From contig CAYYIS010000030.1 in NCBI GenBank assembly GCA_964470965.1, positions 1 through 64,000 on the forward strand: a stretch of DNA of 64,000 bases, read 5' to 3'. Under the pieces are notes generated by a model, which was given only the letters and a program-made list of their open reading frames with translations, ran no database searches and had not been told where the DNA came from. Source of the DNA: CAYYIS01 sp964470965. GTDB taxonomy: Bacteria; JAAXHH01; JABIQT01. Numbering within the stretch: the stretch's first letter is position 1; each line of letters begins with the position of its first letter. The position numbers and the translations under genes were made by a program. Shown here piece after piece: positions 55,479-64,000 of the stretch.

Positions 55479-56834
55479 TTAATCATCGTGAGACAGGGAT
55501 AACGGACTCTTCCCAATCCCGGGCCAGATACGGAGAATTCCGAAAAGGGCTCTTATACTGATCCAGGCTGCGGCTACTACCCACACGAGGGCAAGGGCAT
55601 CAGGTTGCGATTCATCGATCATGGCGATACCCATGGTCCCAAGCCCCGTTGCGATCATGACGGCGTTCCTGAGATACCTAAAATCGCCCGTGCCCCAATG
55701 AACCCCGTCGGTAGCGAACGCGATTGCATTAACGGGCTGCAGCATTATCACAACAAACCAGGGAAAGAAAAAAACACTCACCGCCCCTGGCGGCACAAGG
55801 ACGGTGCGCACGAGGTCGGTTCCAAGCCACATCACACCGCTGAGAATTACACTCGACACTATGCACCAGAGACACACCGTGGATGCAACGCGGCGGGCGA
55901 TATGGAGATTCTCGGGGGTAAAATAAAACCCAACCAGGCTCTGTCCTGTCAGTGCGAACGCATCGAGCACAAGGGTGCTGAACATCCAAACCTGCCGAAT
56001 AGCCTGGTGTGCCGCGCCGCTTTCCGCTCCTATCCGCGTTGCGGCTCTTGTGGTGAGTATGAAAAATAGATTCAGCAATCCCGTTCTGATAAAAAGGTCG
56101 CCGCCGATTTTCATGAGATTGGTGGTGTCTTGAAGCCTTATATTCCTGTCGAACCCCACTTGCCTTGAAACAGCGGCTACAGCCCAGGCCGCGCCTATCC
56201 ACTGACTGATCACGCTGGCTATAGCGGCACCGGCTATGCCAAAAGCGGGAAACGGGCCATATCCGAAAATGAGTATTGGATCGAGTATGATGTTTACCGC
56301 ATTCACGACCAATGCGATCCATAGCGGATTCCGCATGTCCTGCAGACCCCGCAGGGTCCCGAAGGCAGTGAGCGTAATCAATACGGCGGGGGCCCCATAC
56401 CACCTGATGTCTATGTACCTGATAGCATAGGATCTCAAGGCATCGTTAGCGCCCAGCAAAACAGTAATTGGCTCTGTCAACAGATGTCCGATAATCGTTA
56501 TGAGTATACCGGATGCTGCACTGAGAAGAATGGCCAGAGTGTTTATGCGGGCCGCATGTTCGGTATCCTGACGCCCGGCAGCCTGAGCCACCTCTGTCTG
56601 CACCCCGATGCCGAGAAAGTTAAATATCCAGAAAATGCTCGACAGGACCGTGGTGCCAACACCCAGCGCCGCCAGGTGTCCTGATCCCAAGCTGGCGATA
56701 AACGCCGTGTCGACAAGACCGGTGAGCGGCTCGGCTATCAGAGAGAACAACACGGGTATTGACAGGAATAAAACGGTGCGGTGCGGATGCCCTTGAAAAG
56801 GGTGTGCCTGTGGATCTTTCGGGGATAGATTCAA
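55479..56834 (-). CDS. MATE-family efflux transporter
   Basis: The 451-residue protein has about 12 helices. It shows the MATE pattern PVLFSLIAEPLTGLVDTAFIASLG, FLGIGVQTEVAQAAGRQD and the repeated half starting near residue 245. The DinF-like branch exports cations or drugs in exchange for Na+ or H+. The start appears to be TTG at 56834; no ATG is available upstream before a stop, and no clear ribosome site is visible. It is 124 bases from the OPT-like gene upstream. Confidence 0.88.
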   Translation of the reverse strand: MNLSPKDPQAHPFQGHPHRTVLFLSIPVLFSLIAEPLTGLVDTAFIASLGSGHLAALGVGTTVLSSIFWIFNFLGIGVQTEVAQAAGRQDTEHAARINTLAILLSAASGILITIIGHLLTEPITVLLGANDALRSYAIRYIDIRWYGAPAVLITLTAFGTLRGLQDMRNPLWIALVVNAVNIILDPILIFGYGPFPAFGIAGAAIASVISQWIGAAWAVAAVSRQVGFDRNIRLQDTTNLMKIGGDLFIRTGLLNLFFILTTRAATRIGAESGAAHQAIRQVWMFSTLVLDAFALTGQSLVGFYFTPENLHIARRVASTVCLWCIVSSVILSGVMWLGTDLVRTVLVPPGAVSVFFFPWFVVIMLQPVNAIAFATDGVHWGTGDFRYLRNAVMIATGLGTMGIAMIDESQPDALALVWVVAAAWISIRALFGILRIWPGIGKSPLSLSHDD

Positions 56835-56958
56835 GGTTAAATGTGGATGCTATTTGGTTTCAAATTCCAATTCCAGCCTGGACAATTTGGAACATTTCTT
56901 GAGCGCCAGCCAAAATTATTAGGTAACATACGGCAAAAGTCAAGGTAAGACAGCAACC

Positions 56959-58941
56959 TTAGAATACAATCTGCTCCGTGGCTTTGGCAACCAGTGCGAA
57001 CGCCACAGCGGTCATCCCGATCAAACCCAGGCCGCACCCATATCCCGCTAAAAGTACGGGGGTGTAGGCGGTCCATTTCTTCGGCCCCAACCGCTTCGTA
57101 AAATAATATCTCCCCAGAATTGCACCTACAAAAGTGGGAAGGGTATAATGTATCCATGTGCCGAACCCACCAACAAACCCATAGAAAAAAACCATAGGGA
57201 TTTTAAAGAGTGCGATGGCACCGTACATGGCCGACCCGACAGAAAAACCGGCAAGGATGTATTCCCACTTCACAATCTGTTCCAGAAAGCCCGACTGCCC
57301 CGGCATGGTAGACCTCACCCATAATGTTTGATTCATAGCCTGTAACGGCCACATCTTCTCAATAAATGGATAGGCCGAAGAGGGTATCGCCGCCAGCTTC
57401 CAGATTAGGGACCAGAATAGAAAACCGAACAGGAAAGTCACCGCCGTGCTGAGGATAGTCAATTTCATCAGACTGCCGAAATTCGTCCGCGTCAGTTCAA
57501 GTTGTTTAAAGGTGGACGATACACCTCCATGTTCGAACATCGGGATGGGCGCGAACCATATGGCGGCCCCTTTATAGCCGGACAGGTAGAAGGAGCCCTC
57601 CCTCACAAATGGAAAGGAGGTACCGAAGGGTTGTCCCGTCAAACCGATCATTCTTGCTCCTATATATGAAAAAAAGGGGGTCCAGAGAAAACCGAATACA
57701 GCGACTATCCACCAGGGAAAATCAGGTATAAGGATATAAACCAACCCGACGTAACCAGCCGTAGACGCAGCCCAGACTATCGCGGGCGTGATGAGCCGGA
57801 TATCGCCACGCTTCGGATCCGGCGGTGGGATATTCTGTTTTTCTCCGGACCTGGCCTTTCGACTCCTGTACAAGGCCGATATTGACGTCCCCGCCCCGAC
57901 GAATCCTACGACTAATGCGGTTCCGATCCCGAAACTTAGACCGAAATCAATGGAATTGTTGAACGAGGTTGGGATAGACCCCATCCCTTCAGTCCAGCTG
58001 GAAAGTATACCGATATCATACAGTACGGGATTCAGGATTATTGATCCCACGATAGATCCCATGAACATACCCACCACCACCCAGAATGGAAGCACAAAAC
58101 CCGTAAGAACCGCCCCAAGGTCTGTTCCCAATCCCACCGGTGTAGCCGGCAGAATTGATTGAAGCTGTACCGTAAAATCTGCGAACGGAATCGGAATGAA
58201 TTCTACTTTAGAAACCAGAAGGATTCCTGTCAGCGTTGGTACCCCCGCATAGACGAGTCCCCATGCCATGCCGATGACAGAACCGATGCTGAACACCCGC
58301 CAGCGCCAGGTTTCGGCACCGGATGAGCTTTCGGCAAGGGCCGTGGCACCCCCTGCCTGCACCGGCGCCAGAGGAAAGGGAAGCCGCTCGACATCATTGG
58401 TGATCCGGAAGCACATGTACCCCAACGACAGGGAGTTAGCCATACCGAGAACGGTGGTGACAACCGCCAGCATAATCGGTCGAAACCAGTCGACGTGAAA
58501 AAACGTCCGAATCGCATAGGCATCCGATCCCCGGGGTGGGACGACCCAGCTGGGGATGAAGTCGGAGATGCCGTCGGTGTGCGGGGATTGAATCAGGTAT
58601 TGTTTCCAGATGAATTGGTTAAAGGCACTATCGGCCGCCGAAAGTCCGCCGGCGAGCCAGTAGAGGATGATGGTCTCCTGCGGGGTCAGTTTCACGAACA
58701 ACCGCTTGCTGACCTCGATAAACATGATAATCGTGACCCACTGCCCTGCACCGGATATACTCTGACCGGTTACGAGATCGAGATAAATGGACCCGGGTGT
58801 CATGACGAAACCTACGAAGAGCGCCGCCCAGAGGGTTTTTATATTAAACCCATTCGCATAGGGCGTCCCTTGGGGCAAAATGGTATAGTCTGACGTTGGG
58901 TCCTGCAGTCCGTCTTGATCTGAGCGTTCTGTGGTCGACAT
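56959..58941 (-). CDS. OPT-like multi-helix membrane transporter
   Basis: The 660-residue protein has about 14 membrane helices. It includes PFPLAPVQAGGATALAES, a proline-rich motif found in oligopeptide transporter (OPT) proteins. Its C-terminal segment (GPKKWTAYTPVLLAGYGCGLGLIGM) resembles DUF6784 tails. OPT members import peptides or metal chelates; the substrate here is unknown. It starts 13 bases after the giant M28-FtsX gene, so they are co-transcribed. GAGG lies 11 bases before the ATG. Confidence 0.7.
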   Translation of the reverse strand: MSTTERSDQDGLQDPTSDYTILPQGTPYANGFNIKTLWAALFVGFVMTPGSIYLDLVTGQSISGAGQWVTIIMFIEVSKRLFVKLTPQETIILYWLAGGLSAADSAFNQFIWKQYLIQSPHTDGISDFIPSWVVPPRGSDAYAIRTFFHVDWFRPIMLAVVTTVLGMANSLSLGYMCFRITNDVERLPFPLAPVQAGGATALAESSSGAETWRWRVFSIGSVIGMAWGLVYAGVPTLTGILLVSKVEFIPIPFADFTVQLQSILPATPVGLGTDLGAVLTGFVLPFWVVVGMFMGSIVGSIILNPVLYDIGILSSWTEGMGSIPTSFNNSIDFGLSFGIGTALVVGFVGAGTSISALYRSRKARSGEKQNIPPPDPKRGDIRLITPAIVWAASTAGYVGLVYILIPDFPWWIVAVFGFLWTPFFSYIGARMIGLTGQPFGTSFPFVREGSFYLSGYKGAAIWFAPIPMFEHGGVSSTFKQLELTRTNFGSLMKLTILSTAVTFLFGFLFWSLIWKLAAIPSSAYPFIEKMWPLQAMNQTLWVRSTMPGQSGFLEQIVKWEYILAGFSVGSAMYGAIALFKIPMVFFYGFVGGFGTWIHYTLPTFVGAILGRYYFTKRLGPKKWTAYTPVLLAGYGCGLGLIGMTAVAFALVAKATEQIVF

Positions 58942-58954
58942 TGGTTTTGTTACC

Positions 58955-61900
58955 TCAACATAATCCTGCTGCTGTCTGCAGTGACGAACCGGTCAACTGC
59001 TTGCCTTCTGCATGGTACTCATCTTTCAGTGGCTGCCCCATCGTTCGCCAGACCAGAAAGCGTTTACGAAGTAATTTCAAGAAGGCGCGATTGAGGTTTA
59101 CCCATGAGCTGTAATCTCCGGACTTGTGCTGCAGTGTCACATTTATTTGATACATCGCAGCATCAACGGATAGGGGCGTCATTTCCATTGATGTCCCCTG
59201 GCTCACGCCCAGGTCGAACGGCGCTATCCAGGTGATGGAATCGAGCCGGTAAGCCGGCATGCCGTCTGTATAAAATGCGGAAAGTTCCGTTTCCTCGGCT
59301 ACAAACCCCTCGGCGACGCCATGCTCATGGGATTGAAACACCCGGGTGAGATACGCGCAAAGTGCCAGAGCCTCTACTCGACTTACGGTGAAGGGAAATT
59401 CAAACGACCAGCGGGAGTCCACGGGCTCCGGTAATTCCCATTTTCTTGAAACATCCTGCACGCTCATGTCAGCAGCTTTTTTAGCGGGATAGGCGGCAGA
59501 AAGGATAACTACTATAAGGACAATCACGGCTGATAGGACCGCTGACATAGAAGAGTAGTTCAGTGACAACCCTTCAAGGAGATTCATGGACGTCAGGAGC
59601 ATGGTCGTGACCTGGCCAAGCAAATATCCCACCACGACTCCGATAGTCGCAAACACGCAAGCTTCAGCGAGAAAAAGAACTGCCACATGGGACGGCGCCA
59701 GACCCACCGCGCTGTAGACGCCAATTTCTTTAAATCGCTCATGAACAGCCCCCATCATAGTGTTGAGTACCAGAAGTGCGGCGATCAGGATCGGTATTAT
59801 GAGCTGCTCCAGCCCTGCGACATCCGTTATCCCAATTGTACTGTACACCGTAACGTTGTCGTTCCGTCCGACGAATATGGCGAGAGATACCCTGGAGAGA
59901 AAATCCTCTATTGCATCATAGAATTCGTTATGTTGATCCCGTTTAATAATAGAGTCCAGACGCCCAAAGAACTTCTGTGCCTGCTCGGGATCCGCACCTA
60001 CGGGAATCATCGCGACGGACCGGGGACTTCCATCAATCTCAATTCCGTAGTCATATGGTATGATAAGCGTATTGTGGGCACCGAGGTGGTTGCCGCTGGC
60101 AATGTTAATGAAATCATCGAACTCCCCTTCCTCAACCGATCCTTCGATCACAAATGATATAGGCGTCACCCTTTCATCGTCAAGATCGTTCAAGGCATCG
60201 AGAGTCTCGTCTTCTATCATTCCGATTACGAGGAAGGATTTACCCATCATTTCGATGGTTGCCTGTCCAATTTGGTCCTGATTGATCCCGACGCGTTCGG
60301 CGACTCGTAGGGGTAGAATGCATACCTCGCGGTCCCCCTCCACAAACCACCTGCTGTTCCCCAAAAGCAATTTGTCAATACCGGTCACAAGCGTCTCTTC
60401 GGGGCTCATGCACATAAGCGAGGTAACGAAGCTGTCTTCACCGGTACGGCTGTTTTTGTAATCTACCCGGGAGGCCATAAACCTGGCCATCCATGTGCCT
60501 CTGGGAACAAGAATTGCTTCATCTTCAAAAGCTGATTCAAGATAATCAATAAGCGTATTGTCGAGCCGTAACCACGATGGATCGCGCACCAGCGCGCCCT
60601 GATAGCCCGGTTCGTTGTCATTTACGAGTTTGAAAAATTGTAACTTCGTGGAGTACGATGTGAAAGATAGAACAGTAAACGTGAGAAGTATCAACGTCAC
60701 CGCTGTCAGACAAGACCGCATTTTGCGTTTTCTCAGATTGGAAATACCGAGATTCACTGCGACGCCCATAGCGCTCAACCTGCCGATATCCGCCTCATGA
60801 ACCCCGGCCGCCTTGTGTTTTATCTTTTTCATTTCCTTATCGAATTTGGATAAGAGGACGAATATAACGATAACGCCCAGCGTCATAATGATGAACGACA
60901 GGAATACCACATATGGCGTCAAACTCAGTTTGAACGCGGGATGCACCCGCTGTAGTACAAGGAAGACGAAAAGAAAGATCCCGCCGAATGTGGCCATCTG
61001 TTTTCGTATGTCTACGTATGCGAAAAAGATCCGCTCGATAAAATAGGCAAAGGGTAACACCAGAATAAAATAAAAGATAACCGCCTTCACGGTATCGTCC
61101 GCGGTCGCTTTAATGTCTGGATATGCCCGGACCTCAAGGCCCCAGGCTTTTCTGGATTCGGCAACGAATGAGCTATAATCCAGCTCCGCCAAAGCGGTCC
61201 TTGCATTCATGAGTGAAGAATAAGCCTGACGATGAAGTTGATCCGCCCGGTCATTTTTCACGCCGTGTCGAATCATGCCGTTCAGCCGGATATCGTCCAG
61301 CACCCACATGTTTCTCGCGGTTTCGTACATGGGATACTTGACAAAGCCCTCACCGGCCTCATATCCGAACCCGTGGGACTGATTCCGATGAATTTCTGCG
61401 ATGTCTCCCGGTCTAATCGGATTTAAGAGCATCTCTTCGGGAGCATTAGTCATAAGGTAGCGAATACTGGCCGGTCCGGAGGTCGCCAGGACTTTCACTC
61501 TGAGTCCCGGTTCGATGTATACAACACCGGCGCTGCCACCGAAATCGTCATAAAAATCATGCCCGAATCTACGGGGTACATTGTTGTCTGAACTCAACAC
61601 CTTGAGTTCGGACAGCTCATCCATGGCTGCCGGGTCAATGGTTTCCAGCAGGTCCAGCTTCTCACACTTAAACAACACCTGCACACACCCCGTGACGGCC
61701 GCCGTATTAGCAACGTCGATCGGAAACATGCCGGCGCCTTCCTCCCCACGATCATTCGCATAAACAATCTCGCCTCCCTCATCGAACATATAGGAACGGA
61801 CCATTAGTTTCGTCATGGATGGGATGTTATTGAATCGGAATTCACCGTCCTTATCGGCTATCGTAACCAGGAGTGTTCTTACGCCTGTGTAACTGCCCCA

Positions 61901-63619
61901 CGAAGTCGGAATCGTCACCAACGCGCCTGGCAACACCTTGCGTGGTCTGAAAAAATCTACGGACCTGTCCCACTCCACCACGCGTCCCCAGAGATCATGT
62001 CCCAGGTCCAGTCGTCGAACATTCAGGTCTTCGAAAGCCTGTTCGTCCCGGGAAAGCGCAAGCAACATGCCGGTTGCGGTTTTTATTTGCGCCGTGAGAT
62101 TGTCGACCCTGACTTTTGACGGGTAATCCGCCGGGGTATCGACCGCATCCCGTATGTCATTTGTAGAAACCAGGGACATTGCCTTAAGACCGACACGATT
62201 AACAATCTCGTGATCAAGAGCAATAAACGACGGCACCAGGTCCTCGGGAGTCCGGTCGTTAGGTAGCACACCGTCGGTATATCTGCGCCTGTACTCTTCG
62301 CCGAACAGCGACCGCGCATACCCTTCAAGCCTGGTTGAATATGGTATCATGTGTTTCTGAATGGCGTTACTGTATTGCTCGTCTAGAAAATCGAACACTC
62401 CGAGGGCGAAGCCGGTGAGCTGATCGCTCCCGCTTGAAAAATCCAGTCCGATAAACAGATCAATGGGGATGCGTTGCGTTTCAGGAATTGTGTTGAGGAA
62501 TCGATCTCCGGTGCGTGCATGACGGTATACAAAGTCTGATACACCCGCCAAAGCCTCAAAATGTGCGGAGGTCGCCAGGAAGAGGTAAGTATATCCGGGC
62601 CTGTACTGCTTTATCACACTCGCTGCCTGTAATAACCCGGCGATCCCTCCGGCACTTTCGGCACCGGGTGCCAGGGCGGGCACCACCGACATCGCGTCAT
62701 AGTGCGCTTGGACTACGATGGTTTTGTCACGCCAGGAAAGAGGCGCTTCCCCCTCTTTTACGGGCCATGGATCGTCAGAACCGTATACATATCCGTAAAC
62801 ATTCCAGGTCTCAACGGTTTCCCAGGTGGTCTTGCTGACAAGGTGCACACCGGTCACATCGGTAATATTGTCGATTAAAAACCGCGCCTCTTCCTTAGCG
62901 ATCCAGAACCGGGGGATACTCAAGGGCACTTCTTCACTTTTCTGCTCCGCCTCACCCCTCGTAACAACACCATTGTCGAAAAAAACGACCGCCTGAGCCC
63001 CTAACATTCGGGCGTTCAGGTAACGATCCCCCGAATCGAAGTCCATCAGCACGATGGCGCCATCCATCGTACCGCCGTTGAACTCGGGCCATGATCCCTT
63101 ACCGGCATATACCAGCGGTCCGTTAATGCCTTCGGGTGGCAAAGAGGACGTCCGGGCCCTGTTGGGCCAAAGGGCATGGACTGGTATCTGCCGGGCAGAT
63201 CCATCTACCGTCAAGTGTCCTCCCTTGTCGACGGGTATTGTCACTTGAAAAGTATCAATTTTTATGTTTTGGAGACCTATGGTCTGAAATGATGATTTCA
63301 CATATTCGAACGCCTCCCTGTTTCCAGGATAGCCGACCACGCGCGAAGTCAAGGAACCCAGTTTTTGGATCGTATCTTCCGTATTATCTCTAGATACGCC
63401 AGCGGCAATTCGCTGGTTGATTTCATTTATTGCGGCTAAGCGTGAAGCCTCGAATACAGGATCAACCGGTTTCTGCGGCGGAGCTTCGGGGTCCACATAT
63501 CCTGGTACATACCGGGCGAGAAATCGATTGGATAATCCCTCTATGCCGTAGATAGATATTCCTGCCACAAGTAAAAACACAGCTGTGACCAGAACGACTG
63601 GAATTGGTTTAATCGACAC
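58955..63619 (-). CDS. Degenerate M28 peptidase domain fused to an FtsX-type permease
   Basis: The 1554-residue protein has an N-terminal helix (8-24) and an M28-like domain with protease-associated insert (about 60-525). Beta domains span about 535-780, and four membrane helices lie at about 846-925. An FtsX/MacB core follows: helix 968-986, periplasmic domain, then three helices around EIGVYSAVGLAPSHVAVLFL. A 150-residue tail ends it. M28 keeps H306-x-D308 and D393, but the bridging Asp site reads GAES, the Glu-Glu site reads SAHFEALAG and the final His is absent (DAVDTPADY). It is likely not a zinc peptidase. The start is GTG. No ATPase gene is next to it. Confidence 0.8.
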   Translation of the reverse strand: MSIKPIPVVLVTAVFLLVAGISIYGIEGLSNRFLARYVPGYVDPEAPPQKPVDPVFEASRLAAINEINQRIAAGVSRDNTEDTIQKLGSLTSRVVGYPGNREAFEYVKSSFQTIGLQNIKIDTFQVTIPVDKGGHLTVDGSARQIPVHALWPNRARTSSLPPEGINGPLVYAGKGSWPEFNGGTMDGAIVLMDFDSGDRYLNARMLGAQAVVFFDNGVVTRGEAEQKSEEVPLSIPRFWIAKEEARFLIDNITDVTGVHLVSKTTWETVETWNVYGYVYGSDDPWPVKEGEAPLSWRDKTIVVQAHYDAMSVVPALAPGAESAGGIAGLLQAASVIKQYRPGYTYLFLATSAHFEALAGVSDFVYRHARTGDRFLNTIPETQRIPIDLFIGLDFSSGSDQLTGFALGVFDFLDEQYSNAIQKHMIPYSTRLEGYARSLFGEEYRRRYTDGVLPNDRTPEDLVPSFIALDHEIVNRVGLKAMSLVSTNDIRDAVDTPADYPSKVRVDNLTAQIKTATGMLLALSRDEQAFEDLNVRRLDLGHDLWGRVVEWDRSVDFFRPRKVLPGALVTIPTSWGSYTGVRTLLVTIADKDGEFRFNNIPSMTKLMVRSYMFDEGGEIVYANDRGEEGAGMFPIDVANTAAVTGCVQVLFKCEKLDLLETIDPAAMDELSELKVLSSDNNVPRRFGHDFYDDFGGSAGVVYIEPGLRVKVLATSGPASIRYLMTNAPEEMLLNPIRPGDIAEIHRNQSHGFGYEAGEGFVKYPMYETARNMWVLDDIRLNGMIRHGVKNDRADQLHRQAYSSLMNARTALAELDYSSFVAESRKAWGLEVRAYPDIKATADDTVKAVIFYFILVLPFAYFIERIFFAYVDIRKQMATFGGIFLFVFLVLQRVHPAFKLSLTPYVVFLSFIIMTLGVIVIFVLLSKFDKEMKKIKHKAAGVHEADIGRLSAMGVAVNLGISNLRKRKMRSCLTAVTLILLTFTVLSFTSYSTKLQFFKLVNDNEPGYQGALVRDPSWLRLDNTLIDYLESAFEDEAILVPRGTWMARFMASRVDYKNSRTGEDSFVTSLMCMSPEETLVTGIDKLLLGNSRWFVEGDREVCILPLRVAERVGINQDQIGQATIEMMGKSFLVIGMIEDETLDALNDLDDERVTPISFVIEGSVEEGEFDDFINIASGNHLGAHNTLIIPYDYGIEIDGSPRSVAMIPVGADPEQAQKFFGRLDSIIKRDQHNEFYDAIEDFLSRVSLAIFVGRNDNVTVYSTIGITDVAGLEQLIIPILIAALLVLNTMMGAVHERFKEIGVYSAVGLAPSHVAVLFLAEACVFATIGVVVGYLLGQVTTMLLTSMNLLEGLSLNYSSMSAVLSAVIVLIVVILSAAYPAKKAADMSVQDVSRKWELPEPVDSRWSFEFPFTVSRVEALALCAYLTRVFQSHEHGVAEGFVAEETELSAFYTDGMPAYRLDSITWIAPFDLGVSQGTSMEMTPLSVDAAMYQINVTLQHKSGDYSSWVNLNRAFLKLLRKRFLVWRTMGQPLKDEYHAEGKQLTGSSLQTAAGLC

Positions 63620-63634
63620 GACAATATTCTCTCA

Positions 63635-64000
63635 TCAATCGATTCCGTATATTCTGTGTCCGGCCTGCGGAAACCAGATTAAATCCACTATGAGTGATAG
63701 TGCTGCACCACAGAAATATCCAAAAAGAAGTCCCAGGAAAAATGGCTGGGCTTTGCGGTAGAGCTCCGTTCCACCGATCCAGAGCAGGGTACGTTTTATC
63801 AGCCACGAAAAAAACACCGACACCATTAGTACCCGTAGGGGATGTGCGTAGGCGAATGCAAATCCCAACGGGTGGACCGGCCACCAGGCGAAGCGTGCCC
63901 GCAGGGTCATGAACAGAAACATGAATGCACTTCCCACTCCGAAGAAAAACAATCGAAAGGTGTCGGGAGGAAAGGGATCCTTCATTTTCGTCAGCGTTTG
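63635..64000 (-). CDS. DUF6784-like membrane protein, C-terminal end (cut by the window edge)
   Basis: The frame is open to the right edge, so at least 121 codons belong to a longer gene. Three or four helices are seen, with WWPVHPLGFAFAYAHP, FFSWLIKRTLLWIGG and YRKAQPFFLGLLFGYF, the look of the C-terminal DUF6784 domain of large OPT-like proteins. An apparent ATG at 63985 is internal in my view. The stop lies 15 bases before the giant M28-FtsX start, so they share an operon. Confidence 0.65.
   Translation of the reverse strand, partial: QTLTKMKDPFPPDTFRLFFFGVGSAFMFLFMTLRARFAWWPVHPLGFAFAYAHPLRVLMVSVFFSWLIKRTLLWIGGTELYRKAQPFFLGLLFGYFCGAALSLIVDLIWFPQAGHRIYGID

Noticed and set aside
1..64000. 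Search for CRISPR arrays, IS elements, phage genes and restriction systems
   Set aside because: No regularly spaced repeats, transposases, integrases or methylases were seen. The HNH gene stands alone beside scpA.

Overview
The window is a 64 kb chromosomal stretch from a bacterium with dense, mostly intact genes and many operon-style overlaps. It shows no phage, IS, CRISPR, tRNA or rRNA. The flavour is that of a heterotroph from an uncultured environmental lineage: several phytanoyl-CoA-dioxygenase-like (PhyH) proteins, enolase-superfamily and HpaI-type sugar-acid enzymes, an ADP-ribosylglycohydrolase-family enzyme, OPT-like carriers and HEAT-repeat fusions. This mix reminds me of Latescibacterota, Poribacteria or related FCB/PVC-type genomes. 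That is inference from gene content only; no marker gene here settles the phylum.

Region 1 (1-22.7 kb) is mostly housekeeping. On the minus strand it runs from a heterodimeric ABC exporter through an HNH endonuclease, scpA, scpB and an RsuA/RluB pseudouridine synthase to the start of rpsA, which leaves the window at its left edge. On the plus strand are mazG, a class C beta-lactamase-like hydrolase overlapping a Gfo/Idh oxidoreductase, uxaB-like tagaturonate reductase with a zinc alcohol dehydrogenase and a calcineurin-like phosphoesterase, DUF445, a ferritin-like protein, a glycerophosphodiesterase and a LolD/YbbA-YbbP-type ABC pair. That pair faces yhbY, with tesA and a SEC-C protein beyond.

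Region 2 (22.8-32.6 kb) starts at an AT-rich promoter. It reads kynureninase, iron alcohol dehydrogenase, NAD epimerase, zinc-ribbon membrane protein, M20 deacylase, arginine-deiminase-like enzyme and gamma-glutamyltransferase, and it faces TRAP permease genes dctQ-dctM that lack a dctP. It looks like a scavenging module for amino-acid or gamma-glutamyl/amide compounds.

Region 3 (32.8-55.4 kb) is an accessory catabolic region. It holds four PhyH proteins (one fused to HEAT repeats), DUF362, a zinc-free MDR dehydrogenase, a nitrilase, an amidohydrolase/deacetylase, an ADP-ribosylglycohydrolase with an extra C-terminal beta domain, two enolase-superfamily enzymes, two HpaI-type aldolases, a TIM-barrel glycosidase-like protein, a peptide-type binding lipoprotein, a UxuA-like mannonate dehydratase and a large probable alpha/alpha-barrel protein. 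Together they suggest uptake and breakdown of unusual sugar acids or glycosides.

Region 4 (55.5-64 kb, minus strand) has a MATE exporter and a compact operon. In that operon a 1554-residue protein joins a degenerate M28 peptidase domain to an FtsX-type permease and sits between two OPT/DUF6784-type membrane proteins. This is the most unusual locus in the window.
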